From Firmicutes bacterium UBA4845 (GTDB taxonomy: Bacteria; Bacillota; Clostridia; Tissierellales; Sedimentibacteraceae): 64,000 nucleotides of DNA. Below are positions 1-9,385 of the stretch, piece by piece; the stretch's first letter is position 1; the number at the start of each line of letters is the position of its first letter. Where the stretch lies: NCBI GenBank assembly GCA_002399975.1, contig DHER01000075.1, forward strand, positions 97,906-161,905, written 5' to 3'. The notes beneath the pieces are model-generated. The model was not told the origin of the DNA. It ran no database searches and saw nothing but the letters and a program-made list of their open reading frames with translations. The position numbers and the translations under genes are program-made.

Positions 1-2
1 TC

Positions 3-386
3 TGCAAGATGCTCACTAAAATCAGCTCTTACAAAACATTGCTGAACACTCTTCCTGCTTCAAGCAATTACGATTACTCTGATATTCGTAATCATTGGGC
101 AGAATCGGATATAATAAAAATATCATCCAGAGATCTGGTTACGGGCCAGGGAAATTATTTCTACCCTGATGAACCCATAACAAGGGCAGAGGTGGTTCAT
201 GCCATAAACAAACTTTACGGCTGCAATACTTCCTACAAGGAACTAGAATATATAAACTCGCTATACAATGAATACTATAATTTTGACGACATTAATAATC
301 ACATCTATTATAATGATATAATTATTTCATTGATTGGTATGTTCAGAGAAAAACAGGAGGATCCTGAACTGACATATGTCGAGTAA
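3..386 (+). CDS. C-terminal part of an SLH-domain surface protein (5' end outside window)
   Basis: The reading frame is open to the left edge, so this is probably the tail of a longer protein rather than a gene starting at the ATG at position 9; no ribosome binding site is visible in the few bases before it. Residues about 20-70 form one S-layer homology (SLH) domain, with the typical aspartate-isoleucine, HWAE, and 'F-P-D-x-P-I-T-R-A-E' pattern. SLH domains anchor exported proteins to pyruvylated secondary cell-wall polymer. The remaining 55 residues are rich in Asn and Tyr and have no recognised motif. A terminator follows 50 bases downstream. The rest of the protein and its function cannot be seen. 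Confidence 0.75.
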   Translation, partial: CKMLTKISSYKTLLNTLPASSNYDYSDIRNHWAESDIIKISSRDLVTGQGNYFYPDEPITRAEVVHAINKLYGCNTSYKELEYINSLYNEYYNFDDINNHIYYNDIIISLIGMFREKQEDPELTYVE

Positions 387-437
387 ATATCTAATCTTAA
401 TCAATCAGATGTCTACTTTGGAAATATAATATCAGAT

Positions 438-463
438 AAGCCGGTTGGATCCGCCGGCTTTTT
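438..463 (+). terminator. Intrinsic terminator after the SLH gene
   Basis: AAGCCGG and CCGGCTT arms flank a nine-base spacer and are followed by a T run on the plus strand. It ends the SLH gene transcript. On the opposite strand no T run follows, so its role for the cheD end of the flagellar operon is doubtful. Confidence 0.8.
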
Positions 464-484
464 CTTGTAATATGTAAATCAGCA

Positions 485-967
485 TTAGATTACTTTCGGG
501 TTTTTACCAAAGGATTTTATAGTCAGATCTCCTGTATTACTGTCAAAAATTATTGTCCGTCCGTAATTTTCTCCTACATCCTCATTAAACAATCTTATTT
601 CGAGTTTTTGCAGTGTTTCCTTTGTAGCCGCAATGTTTCTTTCCCCAATATTTCCTATTGTGGAACTGCCCTTAATCTCAAACATTCTGGCTCCTCCAGC
701 AATTTTTGCAATCATTCTCGCCCTTATTCCGCCTAAGTGTTCCATTCGTTCAATCATTTCTGTTATACCTGTGTCCGCGTATTTAAAAATATTTGTTCTG
801 TCTTCCTTATTATTAAACGGCAGCATTATATGAGCCATCCCTGCTATTTGTGCCGCCTTGTCAATTACGCAAATACCCACACAGGACCCCAGTGCATAGG
901 AAATCAAATTTTTCGGAACTTTTACAATTTTCATATCTGAAATTCCTACGTTTATCTCATTGCTCAT
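485..967 (-). CDS. cheD: Chemoreceptor glutamine deamidase CheD
   Basis: CheD deamidates specific glutamines of methyl-accepting chemotaxis proteins and, in Bacillus, forms a complex with CheC that increases CheC activity. The 160-residue protein has the family's LGSC motif with the catalytic Cys at residue 29 and the GMAHIMLP motif with His46. The third catalytic position, six residues before the Cys, is Ser23 where Thermotoga and Bacillus CheD have Thr. The C-terminal half carries the GGA and 'GERN' elements seen in CheD. The ATG overlaps the cheC stop codon (ATGA), so the two are translationally coupled, which fits their known partnership. This is the last gene of the long flagellar operon. 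Confidence 0.95.
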   Translation of the reverse strand: MSNEINVGISDMKIVKVPKNLISYALGSCVGICVIDKAAQIAGMAHIMLPFNNKEDRTNIFKYADTGITEMIERMEHLGGIRARMIAKIAGGARMFEIKGSSTIGNIGERNIAATKETLQKLEIRLFNEDVGENYGRTIIFDSNTGDLTIKSFGKNPKVI

Positions 968-1569
968 ATATCCACTCCAAACCTTTTCAGAAGAATCTCC
1001 AGAGATGTAACGCTTGGCAACAAAAGCATATGACTGTAAACTGTTTCATCCTGGCAAAAATACTTTTCCTTAATGAAAATAGCCTTATTCGCTACCTCTG
1101 AAAATCCTGCGGTAACAGCATCCAGCAATGCTCCAGACATATCTATGTTCAATGACGGCACAGATATATCAATTCTCATATTTGTCAATGAAGATATGGT
1201 ACTTACATAGGACGAAATCATTATATTCCCTATTTCCGACAAGGCGGACATTTCCATTTCCGATATATCCTCAAAACTGCTAAGCTCCGTTCCAAGCAAT
1301 GAATTCAATATCAAATGTGCAAACTCTTTCCTTAACAAAAACATTATTATTCCGTCAATATCTCCGTCAAAACTTACTAAAATTCCGACAACAACATTTT
1401 CCGCTCCGCCTATGGACCGTATTATGTCATCATAATCCAGAAGGCTCACTTCCGGCACATTCATATCAATTCTCTTGGAAAGCATCTTGGAAAGGGATGT
1501 AGCAGCATTGCCTGCCCCTATATTTCCTATCTCCTTTAAAACATCTATGTGCATTTCATTTAATTCCAA
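964..1569 (-). CDS. cheC: CheY-P phosphatase CheC
   Basis: CheC removes phosphate from CheY-P and takes part in chemotactic adaptation together with CheD. The protein carries two E-x2-N phosphatase-type motifs, one in 'LKEIGNIGAGNA' near the N terminus and a second in 'LSEIGNIMISS' near residue 115, each followed by the conserved proline about 22 residues on. Two active-site copies are typical of CheC rather than CheX. The start is uncertain: a GTG at 1578 lies inside the AGAGGTG ribosome binding site, so the TTG at 1569 is better spaced. It is coupled to cheD downstream. Confidence 0.93.
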   Translation of the reverse strand: MELNEMHIDVLKEIGNIGAGNAATSLSKMLSKRIDMNVPEVSLLDYDDIIRSIGGAENVVVGILVSFDGDIDGIIMFLLRKEFAHLILNSLLGTELSSFEDISEMEMSALSEIGNIMISSYVSTISSLTNMRIDISVPSLNIDMSGALLDAVTAGFSEVANKAIFIKEKYFCQDETVYSHMLLLPSVTSLEILLKRFGVDI

Positions 1570-1665
1570 ATTTTTCACCTCTGTATAATAATATAGTCCG
1601 GAGATTCTTCACAACTGCTGACGTTATCTCAATATGAATATTTTTGACTGTAAACAGTAACTGTC

Positions 1666-3126
1666 TTAAATATCTATATCCGAAGAATTCAGCGGTACAA
1701 TTGAAATATCATCTCCGTCATTATAAAGCTTGCTGAAGCTTATATCCTGCTTAACCCTGTACTTCGTCCATCCTATGGTCACTCTTGTATTGGAATACAT
1801 TATACCTTTGCAGATAATTTTGTGGTCAGCTATATTGTCTGTTGTGGGTATTTCAGTAAGCCTTTTTTTTAATCCATTTAAACTATTATTTATTTTTATC
1901 TTTATAAACAGCAGTTGTTTTTGTACGGAGTTTTTATTTTCATTATCCAGGGAAGAATTCATAATCAGCTGAATTTTATCTTCTATTGCATTAAGTTCAT
2001 TATTTTTATCAGCTATTTCCTTCTCCAGCTTACGGTTCAGTTTTTGTTTTTCGGAGAATATTTTTTGTTCTTCCTGATATTTCGTAAGGTTTATAATAAC
2101 ATTAGTTTCCGGATTTATTCTGCTGCCTATGGTCTTGGAGAAAATTATATTTTCTGCTGAGCTGGTCCCTCCGATTATAGCAGCTGTTGATCCTCTGAGT
2201 ATTATTGATTCTCCGGCCTTAACCTCACTGTTTATTAATGCTTCCGAATAAATGGACCTGTCTGAAACAATCAAAGCGTTTTCTATATACTTGCTTGTAA
2301 TATTTCCTTTTGCACGAATGCTTCCTTTTCCCATGCCGTTCATTCCTTTGCTTATAACCACTTCACCGTCAGATTCTATGAAAGCACCTTCAACCATACC
2401 ACGGATTTTTATATCTCCCTTAGCCGTTACGGAAAATCCTGCCTTTACATCACCGTTAATTATTACGTTTCCAATGAAATCTATGTTTCCCGTTGAATTG
2501 TCCACATTGTTGACTCTGTAGACATTTTCTACTAAAACCTTTCCTTTTTTATACTTCACACATCCGTCAGTACCGGCCAGCAGCTGAAGCCCATCCTCCG
2601 AAACATACGTGTTGTTTCCGAAATTAAACGAAATATTTCTTCCTGACTTATATTTTACAGTGTGTCCATATACATCTATACCTTCTTCACCGTTCTGAGG
2701 AGGAATTATATGGCATAGAACAGTATCTTTTGTTACATTAATTACATTGTTTAGATTTTTAAAATCAATGGTTCCGTCTTCTTTTTCATAAAACTTCTGT
2801 TCCTGGGATATGTCAAAATCATAGACAATTTCAGCATCCTTTCCATTTACGGGGTCTTTGCCTTGTGCTGCTGCAAGCTCCTTTGAATACTCCCTGCTCC
2901 TGCAATAATTTACAATATTTTCTTCTCTTATACCGTATACAATACCTTGCTCAGACAAATAATTCATTATATCTTCATGCTTTACTTCCGCCCGGCTGTC
3001 AAGAAGTTCAATTCTGATATATACCCTTAATCTGTTTGCCGAAACAAGATGACTTATAGTATACTCCTGAACTGGCAATTCCTCGGCAATATCTGAACTA
3101 TGATCAATATTATCCAAATTATCCAT
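1666..3126 (-). CDS. FapA-family (DUF342) protein in the flagellar operon
   Basis: This 486-residue protein belongs to the DUF342/FapA family. The middle (about residues 185-330) is a run of short glycine-containing beta repeats of the polymer-forming beta-helix type ('GNVIINGDVKAG', 'GDIKIRGMVEG', 'GNITSKYIENA'). A Lys/Glu-rich coiled coil follows at about 350-430. The N-terminal region holds the 'HIIPPQNGEEGIDVYG' element typical of the family. No membrane segment or signal peptide is seen. Its role is not established here; location between the rod/hook genes and cheC is recurrent in clostridial flagellar operons but I cannot assign a step to it. Confidence 0.85.
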   Translation of the reverse strand: MDNLDNIDHSSDIAEELPVQEYTISHLVSANRLRVYIRIELLDSRAEVKHEDIMNYLSEQGIVYGIREENIVNYCRSREYSKELAAAQGKDPVNGKDAEIVYDFDISQEQKFYEKEDGTIDFKNLNNVINVTKDTVLCHIIPPQNGEEGIDVYGHTVKYKSGRNISFNFGNNTYVSEDGLQLLAGTDGCVKYKKGKVLVENVYRVNNVDNSTGNIDFIGNVIINGDVKAGFSVTAKGDIKIRGMVEGAFIESDGEVVISKGMNGMGKGSIRAKGNITSKYIENALIVSDRSIYSEALINSEVKAGESIILRGSTAAIIGGTSSAENIIFSKTIGSRINPETNVIINLTKYQEEQKIFSEKQKLNRKLEKEIADKNNELNAIEDKIQLIMNSSLDNENKNSVQKQLLFIKIKINNSLNGLKKRLTEIPTTDNIADHKIICKGIMYSNTRVTIGWTKYRVKQDISFSKLYNDGDDISIVPLNSSDIDI

Positions 3127-3179
3127 AGCCTGCTCCCTCTTTATATTTTCTTAGCACAAACCCCTGGCTGTTGTAATTA

Positions 3180-3887
3180 TTAGCTTTTTAGAGTATTTAT
3201 AGTCTGCTCTATTTCATCTGATGTTTTCACTATGCTTGAATTAAGCTGGAATGCCCTTTGCAGCTGAATAAGTTTTATCATTTCCTCAGATACCTCTACA
3301 TTTGAAGCTTCCAGCCAACCCTTCATTACCTTTGGGTTTTCCAGAAGTTCATACTCTGCATCATCGTTTTTTATTCTGTATAAATTATTACCTGTTTGCT
3401 CTAAATCCATGTTGTTTTCAAAGACAAACACTCCCGGCTCCATGTTATTTATGTCTTCTGTATCTTCCAAAATTATAGGCTCTTCATCGCTGTTTAAAAC
3501 ATATCCTCCCTGATATGTAAAATAATTTTCCCCGTCAATGTTTGTAATTTCAAAATTTCCGCCTCTCGTATACAGATTTTCGTCCTCAAACTGAACCATA
3601 AAAAACCCGTCGCCCTGGATTGTAAAGTCTGTGGCGACTCCTGTCTGACAGGGTGCACCCTGGGTGAACACAACATCAACCTTATTAATTTTTGAACCGC
3701 TTCCGGATTTCAGTTCTGTATCTGCACCCTCCGGTCCCTTTATATTGGTATAGATCAGATCTGAAAATTCAGGCTTTGATTTTTTAAATCCCTGAGTCTG
3801 TATGTTTGCCATATTATTTGATATAATATCTAAATAATTTTGACAGCCGGTGGCGCCATTTGCTGCAGTATAGTATGCTTTTATCAT
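3180..3887 (-). CDS. flgG: Flagellar basal-body rod protein, FlgG/FlhP type
   Basis: The protein has 235 residues and both terminal signatures of the FlgBCFGE axial family: an N-terminal rod motif ('LDIISNNMANIQTQGFKKSKPEF') and a C-terminal block ending in an amphipathic helix ('QLQRAFQLNSSIVKTSDEIEQ'). The middle contains the 'DFTIQGDGFFMVQ' sequence that FlgF and FlgG share. It is the second of two adjacent paralogues, matching flhO-flhP of Bacillus, so it is best read as the distal rod protein. Exact FlgF versus FlgG assignment rests on order only. Confidence 0.88.
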   Translation of the reverse strand: MIKAYYTAANGATGCQNYLDIISNNMANIQTQGFKKSKPEFSDLIYTNIKGPEGADTELKSGSGSKINKVDVVFTQGAPCQTGVATDFTIQGDGFFMVQFEDENLYTRGGNFEITNIDGENYFTYQGGYVLNSDEEPIILEDTEDINNMEPGVFVFENNMDLEQTGNNLYRIKNDDAEYELLENPKVMKGWLEASNVEVSEEMIKLIQLQRAFQLNSSIVKTSDEIEQTINTLKS

Positions 3888-3899
3888 ATCTTCCTCCTA

Positions 3900-4652
3900 T
3901 TAACTTATTCTGCCTATTTCGTTTACAGCCTTGTCATTAACCATGTCGTAGATTTTTAATGCCTGTGCTGCCGTCTGCAATGCTCTTTGGGATGATAAAA
4001 TTCCTGTTACTTCTTCTGTAACATCAACATTGGACCTTTCAATGGTCTTATGAGCTATTACAGGATAATCAAGTAAATCTGGCTGTGCGCCTGAAACAAA
4101 CAATCCTTCACCGAATTTATTCAGACTGTTATAATCAGGGAAATCATATACTGCAATTTTGTCAACAACTTCATCGTCCACAGTTATGCTCCCGTCTTCA
4201 GCAAAATTAAATTTGTCTGTACCAAGATAAATATCACCTGATTCTCCCTGGACTCTTCCTGCTCCTTCAAGTACCAAATACCCTTCTTCGTCTATATTAA
4301 AACTCCCATTTCTTGTATACAGTACCTGTCCGTTGTTATTTATTGCAAAAAATCCGGCACCAATTATAGCGAAATCAGTCATGTTCCCCGTTTCCTCCAA
4401 TGTACCCTGTGAATGTATTGTATTGTTTTCTACTATTGTTCTTATGATCGAAACATTGTTGATAGGTGTTGCTTCCTCATAAATACCATTCTGCTTATAC
4501 TTATTTATCAGCATATTTCCAAAGTTACTGGTAACCGCCTGCTCCTTTTTATAACCGGCAGTATTTATATTTGCAATGTTATTACTTGAAATGTCAATCT
4601 TCCTTTGCTGTGTAAGCATACCTGACGTTAAGGTATAAATTCCCCTTGACAT
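3900..4652 (-). CDS. flgF: Flagellar basal-body rod protein, FlgF/FlhO type
   Basis: This is the first of two tandem rod-protein genes after sigD. Its 250 residues include the N-terminal motif 'KIDISSNNIANINTAGYKKEQ', the central 'DFAIIGAGFFAINNNGQ' block and a C-terminal helix containing 'ILSSQRALQTAAQALKIYD'. These regions form the coiled-coil core of the rod. The start follows an AGAGGTG ribosome binding site. Like its neighbour it lacks an export signal peptide, as expected for a substrate of the flagellar type III apparatus. Confidence 0.88.
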   Translation of the reverse strand: MSRGIYTLTSGMLTQQRKIDISSNNIANINTAGYKKEQAVTSNFGNMLINKYKQNGIYEEATPINNVSIIRTIVENNTIHSQGTLEETGNMTDFAIIGAGFFAINNNGQVLYTRNGSFNIDEEGYLVLEGAGRVQGESGDIYLGTDKFNFAEDGSITVDDEVVDKIAVYDFPDYNSLNKFGEGLFVSGAQPDLLDYPVIAHKTIERSNVDVTEEVTGILSSQRALQTAAQALKIYDMVNDKAVNEIGRIS

Positions 4653-4656
4653 ATTA

Positions 4657-5451
4657 TCACCTCTTGTTTTTTTCTGTATTATCGTTTAAATAACCTTTTA
4701 TGCATTTCTCCAGCTTCTGCAGTGCTGATGAGTGTATCTGGGAAACTCTTGAGTTGCTTATGTCCAAAATATCCGCTATTTCTTTTAGTTTTAATTCCTC
4801 TTTGTAATAAAGGGAAATAACCAGCTTTTCTTTTTCATTAAGCTTTTTAATACTGTCTACCAATACTTGGTATAATTCTTTTGTTTCTATTTCCTCCTCA
4901 GGAAGTTCATATCCTGCGGCATTTTCCGTTTCTCTCATGTTAGCTTCTCCCAGAAGCTCCTCAAAATAAAGTATATTGGCACCATATGCGTTATTGACTA
5001 TACTATTGTAGTCCTTAATATTTATTTTAAGATACGCAGCTACTTCGTTATCACTGGGAACTCTGCCTAATTTATCTACAAGTTGGTCTTCTGCTTCTTT
5101 TACACTCTTGTAATCACTTTTAGCCTTTCGAGGTATCCAATCCTGCTTCCTCACATAGTCTATTATGGCTCCCTTAATACGTATTGAGGCATATGTTTCA
5201 AACTTTACATTTTTGGATATATCATACTTTTCAATAACTTTCATGAGAGCAATAATTCCTTCATTGACAATATCATCCACATCTCCGTACTGCTGATAGA
5301 TGCCTCTCAGCTTCAAAGCTATTATCTTGACTATGTAACTGTATTTTTCAATTAACTGGTTTCTGATATTAACATCTCTGGTAGCGTAATACTTCTCCCA
5401 TAAATCCAATTCATCATTTTTTTTCACTTGGTTTTTTTCAGTTAAAATCAT
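4657..5451 (-). CDS. sigD: Flagellar sigma factor SigD/FliA
   Basis: Sigma-28 family factor that directs RNA polymerase to late flagellar, motility and autolysin promoters. Region 2 ('DVDDIVNEGIIALMKVIEKYD', then 'YASIRIKGAIIDYVRKQDWIPR') and region 4 ('LNEKEKLVISLYYKEELKLKEIA', then a helix-turn-helix ending 'NSRVSQIHSSALQKL') are both clear. At 264 residues it has normal length. The ATG at 5451 is preferred over an in-frame GTG nine bases upstream because that GTG lies in the AAAGAG ribosome binding site. FlgM, its inhibitor, is encoded at 29640-29918, and matching promoters lie before flgM and cheW. Confidence 0.95.
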   Translation of the reverse strand: MILTEKNQVKKNDELDLWEKYYATRDVNIRNQLIEKYSYIVKIIALKLRGIYQQYGDVDDIVNEGIIALMKVIEKYDISKNVKFETYASIRIKGAIIDYVRKQDWIPRKAKSDYKSVKEAEDQLVDKLGRVPSDNEVAAYLKINIKDYNSIVNNAYGANILYFEELLGEANMRETENAAGYELPEEEIETKELYQVLVDSIKKLNEKEKLVISLYYKEELKLKEIADILDISNSRVSQIHSSALQKLEKCIKGYLNDNTEKNKR

Positions 5452-5467
5452 ATGTATCACTCTTTCA

Positions 5468-7525
5468 TTAAATTGCTATATTGCCCAATGCCTGTATCTG
5501 AACAAAGTTGTCAATTTCATTGAAAGACAGCACAACTGCCTTCGGATAAAACTGATCCATCAACTTTCTGAAATATATTCTAACAAAGGGAGATGTCAAA
5601 ATAATAGGTACACTCATTTCACCTTTAAACCTGTTAATTTGCTCCTTAAGTTGACTTACAAGCTTCTGCATTAATTCCGGATCGATGGACAGGTAAGAAC
5701 CCTTGTCATTCTTGCTGATTGATTTTATTATGAACTTTTCAGCATCTGTACTTAAGGTAATAACCTTTATCTGTCCGCCATCGGACCATTTGTGGGTTAT
5801 TGTTCTCTTCAGCGACTGTCTTACATATTCAGTAAGCATTTCCGTATCCTTAACAGATGTCCCATAATCGCTAATGGTCTCTAAAATTGTTTCTAAATCC
5901 TTTATGGGTATTTCTTCCTTAAGCAAATTTCTCAGTATTTTTTGAAGGTTGCCGTAGGATACAATTCCAGGAACAACTTCCTCAACCAGCAATTCATTTG
6001 TTTTCTTAACATTATTCAACAGCTGGTTCAAATCCTGTCTTGACAATAATTCATGAGCATGCTTTTTTATAACCTCCGACAGGTGGTTTATCAGAACTGA
6101 CAACGGGTCTATAACCGTGTAGCCGTAAACTTCAGCCAGATCCTTTTTATCTTTCGTTATCCACCTGCTTGGTATTCCGTAAGCAGGCTCGATTGTTTCA
6201 ATACCGTCAACCTCTCCGGTCAAATTGCCCGGGTCAAGGGCCAGGTAATATCCCACCAGGACTTCACCTCTGGCTACCTCTTCACCCTTGATCTTAATAA
6301 CGTATTCGTTAGGATTCAGATAGCCGTTATCTCTTAATCTTACTGAAGGAATAACCATGCCGACCTCTTGAGCAAATTGCCGCCTGAACATTACAACCCT
6401 GTCTATAAAGTTTCCGCCGCCGGACTCATCAACTAATGGAATTAAACTGTATCCTACATCCATTTCAATAGGATCTGTTTGAATCAATTCGTATATGTTA
6501 TCAATATTTTTGAAGTACTCTTCTTCCGATACGGGTTCTTCTTCTGTCTGATCTTTATCTTGCTGATTTTCACTGATATTGTAAGACATATTGGTTTTTA
6601 ACAGTCTGCTTCCTAAAAATATCAGGACAGCTGCCAGAAAAACCACCTGAAGCTTGGGAAATCCAGGTATTGCGGCCATAATAAGGATTACAATTCCTGA
6701 TATAATCAGGACTGTAGGCTGTGATTTAATCTGATTGGTTAAATCGATGTTAAGACTGGACTCAGATGCAGCTCTTGTAACAATCATACTTGTTGCCGTA
6801 GATATAAGCAGTGCCGGAATCTGTGAAACTAATCCGTCACCTACAGTTGCTATGGAATATGTTTGTAATACCTGTAAAAATGTGGAGCCGCCCTGTACCA
6901 TGCCTATGATTATTCCGCCTACAAAATTTATAAAAGTTATGATAATTGACATTACAGCATCGCCTTTTACAAACTTTGTTGCTCCATCCATAGCTCCGTA
7001 GAAGTCTGCTTCTCTTTGAATATTGCTTCGTCTTCTTTTAGCTTCAGTTTCTGTTACGATACCGGAGCTTAAATCAGCATCTATTGCCATTTGCTTTCCC
7101 GGCATTGCATCCAATGTGAACCTTGCGGTAACCTCTGCAATTCTCTCTGCTCCCTTGGTTATTACAATAAATTGCACAAGAACAATTATTAAAAATATTA
7201 TGAATCCAACAACTGCATTACCTTGAAGAACAAAATTACCAAAAGTTGCAATTACCGCTCCTGCATTACCGCCATTTGTCAGTATTAACCTGGTTGAAGA
7301 AACATTAAGTGATAACCTGAACAGTGTGGCAATTAAAAGAAGTGACGGGAATACCGAAAATTCCAACGCTTCTTTTATATACATGGTTGTCAGCAGTATT
7401 ATTATTGATAATGTTATATTGATAATAAACATCAGGTCCAGAAGAAATGGCGGTAATGGTATTATTATCATTAGAACTACTGCTATTATGAATAAAGAAA
7501 TAGAATTATTTAATATGTTTTTCAT
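5468..7525 (-). CDS. flhA: Flagellar type III export gate protein FlhA
   Basis: FlhA is the largest membrane component of the flagellar export gate; its cytoplasmic domain forms a ring that docks chaperone-substrate complexes. The 685-residue protein has about eight membrane helices in the first 310 residues, the family signature 'RLSLNVSSTRLIL' near residue 70, the cytoplasmic FHIPEP-type loop ('DAMPGKQMAIDADLSSG' near residue 142), and a soluble C-terminal half. flhB lies directly upstream with no gap. sigD follows after 16 bases; flhF and flhG, which usually lie at this point, are absent. Confidence 0.97.
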   Translation of the reverse strand: MKNILNNSISLFIIAVVLMIIIPLPPFLLDLMFIINITLSIIILLTTMYIKEALEFSVFPSLLLIATLFRLSLNVSSTRLILTNGGNAGAVIATFGNFVLQGNAVVGFIIFLIIVLVQFIVITKGAERIAEVTARFTLDAMPGKQMAIDADLSSGIVTETEAKRRRSNIQREADFYGAMDGATKFVKGDAVMSIIITFINFVGGIIIGMVQGGSTFLQVLQTYSIATVGDGLVSQIPALLISTATSMIVTRAASESSLNIDLTNQIKSQPTVLIISGIVILIMAAIPGFPKLQVVFLAAVLIFLGSRLLKTNMSYNISENQQDKDQTEEEPVSEEEYFKNIDNIYELIQTDPIEMDVGYSLIPLVDESGGGNFIDRVVMFRRQFAQEVGMVIPSVRLRDNGYLNPNEYVIKIKGEEVARGEVLVGYYLALDPGNLTGEVDGIETIEPAYGIPSRWITKDKKDLAEVYGYTVIDPLSVLINHLSEVIKKHAHELLSRQDLNQLLNNVKKTNELLVEEVVPGIVSYGNLQKILRNLLKEEIPIKDLETILETISDYGTSVKDTEMLTEYVRQSLKRTITHKWSDGGQIKVITLSTDAEKFIIKSISKNDKGSYLSIDPELMQKLVSQLKEQINRFKGEMSVPIILTSPFVRIYFRKLMDQFYPKAVVLSFNEIDNFVQIQALGNIAI

Positions 7526-8590
7526 TTATTGTTTCCCTTTTTCCTTGATTCTGTAAACCCAAGCAAGTATTTCTGCAACCGGCTCATAAAACTCCAATGG
7601 TATTTCATGATTAATTTCTGCATTTGAATACAACGCTCTTGCCAAAGGTACATCTTCAACAATATTAACTTTGTACTCCTGACCTTTTTCAACTATTCTC
7701 ATGGCAATATCATCCTTTCCTTTTGCCAATACAATGGGAGCATTATCTTTATCAATGTCATACTTTACAGCTACAGCATAATGGGTTGGATTTCTGATTA
7801 TAACATCTGCTTTTGGAACCTGCTGCATCATTCTAATCATGGATACTGCTCTTTGACGTTCCTTTATTTTGCCTTTTACCTGGGGATCTCCTTCCAGCTG
7901 CTTGTACTCTTCCTTAACTTCCTGCTTTGTCATTCTGATATTTTTTTCGTATTCCCACCAGGAATAAATGTAGTCAAATGCTGAAATTGCTGCAAAAGCA
8001 ATTATTACGCTTTTTACAATGGACATTATAGATGTACTTATAAAATTAACTCCCGATGTCAAATCTACTGAAACAAGCCTTGGAACCATGTGCAGACTTT
8101 TTGAAATAGCAGAATAAATCAATTGACCCAAAATTGCTATTTTTATTAAGTTCTTAAGCACTTCCACAAAAGCCCGGAGAGAGAACATTCTTTTAATTCC
8201 GGAAAGAGGATTTAACCTGGAAAGTTTAGGTTTCATGTTCTGACCGGAAAATAAAAATCTTGTCTGTACTACGGTAAATACCACTGATGCCAGCATTACA
8301 GCAACCATCAACAATCCCGAAGAGGCAAAGACTGTAAATGCTATATCTTTGAAAGCCTGTACAACAAGTTCATCGGTTATACTATAGGTCTTATTCATTA
8401 ATGAGACATATTTTTTTAATATATCTGCGGTGTACCCATAAATTCTCGAAGCCCACAGGTTCAATATTATGAATGATATTGCAATGGTTCCAACCGTAAC
8501 CACATCATTACTTTTAAAAACATTCCCTTTTTTTCTTTCATCATGCTTCTTTTTGGGGGAAGCTTTCTCAGTTTTATTTTCGCCTGCCAT
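7526..8590 (-). CDS. flhB: Flagellar export switch protein FlhB
   Basis: FlhB controls the switch of export substrate from rod/hook to filament proteins by self-cleavage between Asn and Pro of an NPTH motif. That motif is intact at residues 267-270. Four membrane segments precede a charged cytoplasmic linker and the C-terminal domain. The 354-residue length is normal. It lies between fliR and flhA, as in most Bacillota operons, and its stop codon abuts the flhA start. Confidence 0.97.
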   Translation of the reverse strand: MAGENKTEKASPKKKHDERKKGNVFKSNDVVTVGTIAISFIILNLWASRIYGYTADILKKYVSLMNKTYSITDELVVQAFKDIAFTVFASSGLLMVAVMLASVVFTVVQTRFLFSGQNMKPKLSRLNPLSGIKRMFSLRAFVEVLKNLIKIAILGQLIYSAISKSLHMVPRLVSVDLTSGVNFISTSIMSIVKSVIIAFAAISAFDYIYSWWEYEKNIRMTKQEVKEEYKQLEGDPQVKGKIKERQRAVSMIRMMQQVPKADVIIRNPTHYAVAVKYDIDKDNAPIVLAKGKDDIAMRIVEKGQEYKVNIVEDVPLARALYSNAEINHEIPLEFYEPVAEILAWVYRIKEKGKQ

Positions 8591-8606
8591 AACTATCCCC
8601 CCTTTT

Positions 8607-9374
8607 CTATGTTAAAGCACTTAAGCTGTTTCTCATTGTATCAAACATTATAGTTACAGCATTATCTATAAATGTGGAGAATGTAGGAACCAGCATAATT
8701 ATAAGGAGCAGTCCTACCAAAATCTCTAGCTGGACATTTACAGAAAAAACCTGAATTTGAGGAATTGCCTTCATTAGGATTCCTATGCCTGCTTCTAATA
8801 TTATTTCAACCGCCATAACAGGCATTGAAAGTTTTAGCGCAAGTATCAGTATTTGTTGGAATAACTCAACCATGTTTATGAATAAATCCTTCGGTATTGA
8901 AAAATTTCCTACCTCTATCAGTTTACAGGAAGTTATGAATATTTGTATCAGTGTCAAATGTCCATTTGCACCAAAAAATATTAAGATCAAAATTATATTT
9001 AAAAAACTTCCGCTTACACCCATAGACAGGTTGCTGTTTGGGTCATAAATCTTCGACATAGACATACCAATCTGCATATCCATTATTTCACCGCTGATAA
9101 CAACTGTTCCGAAAAACAAGTTTATAATATACCCGATTAAATAACCGATAAATATTTCTTTAGCAATTAACAGCCCATATTCAATTACAGAGCCAATAAC
9201 CATGTCACCTTCAGGAGGGGCCATGCCATATACTGTTATTGCAAGAAATAAGCTTAGCGAAGTTTTTAAAAGAGCCGGAAGATTACCTCTGCCAAATAGT
9301 TGATTAAAAAAAACACATCCGCTCATTCGTGCCAATATCAACAAAAAATATGTGAAATCTCCTGAAAAAGCCAT
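8607..9374 (-). CDS. fliR: Flagellar export apparatus protein FliR
   Basis: FliR is a core component of the FliPQR export pore. The 255-residue protein is almost entirely hydrophobic with about six membrane segments and family blocks such as 'SGCVFFNQLFGRGNLPALLK' near the N terminus and 'GEIMDMQIGMSMSKIYDP' near residue 97. It is not fused to FlhB, unlike some clostridia in which the two are a single polypeptide. It lies 11 bases after fliQ. Confidence 0.95.
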   Translation of the reverse strand: MAFSGDFTYFLLILARMSGCVFFNQLFGRGNLPALLKTSLSLFLAITVYGMAPPEGDMVIGSVIEYGLLIAKEIFIGYLIGYIINLFFGTVVISGEIMDMQIGMSMSKIYDPNSNLSMGVSGSFLNIILILIFFGANGHLTLIQIFITSCKLIEVGNFSIPKDLFINMVELFQQILILALKLSMPVMAVEIILEAGIGILMKAIPQIQVFSVNVQLEILVGLLLIIMLVPTFSTFIDNAVTIMFDTMRNSLSALT

Positions 9375-9385
9375 ATTATACCTCT

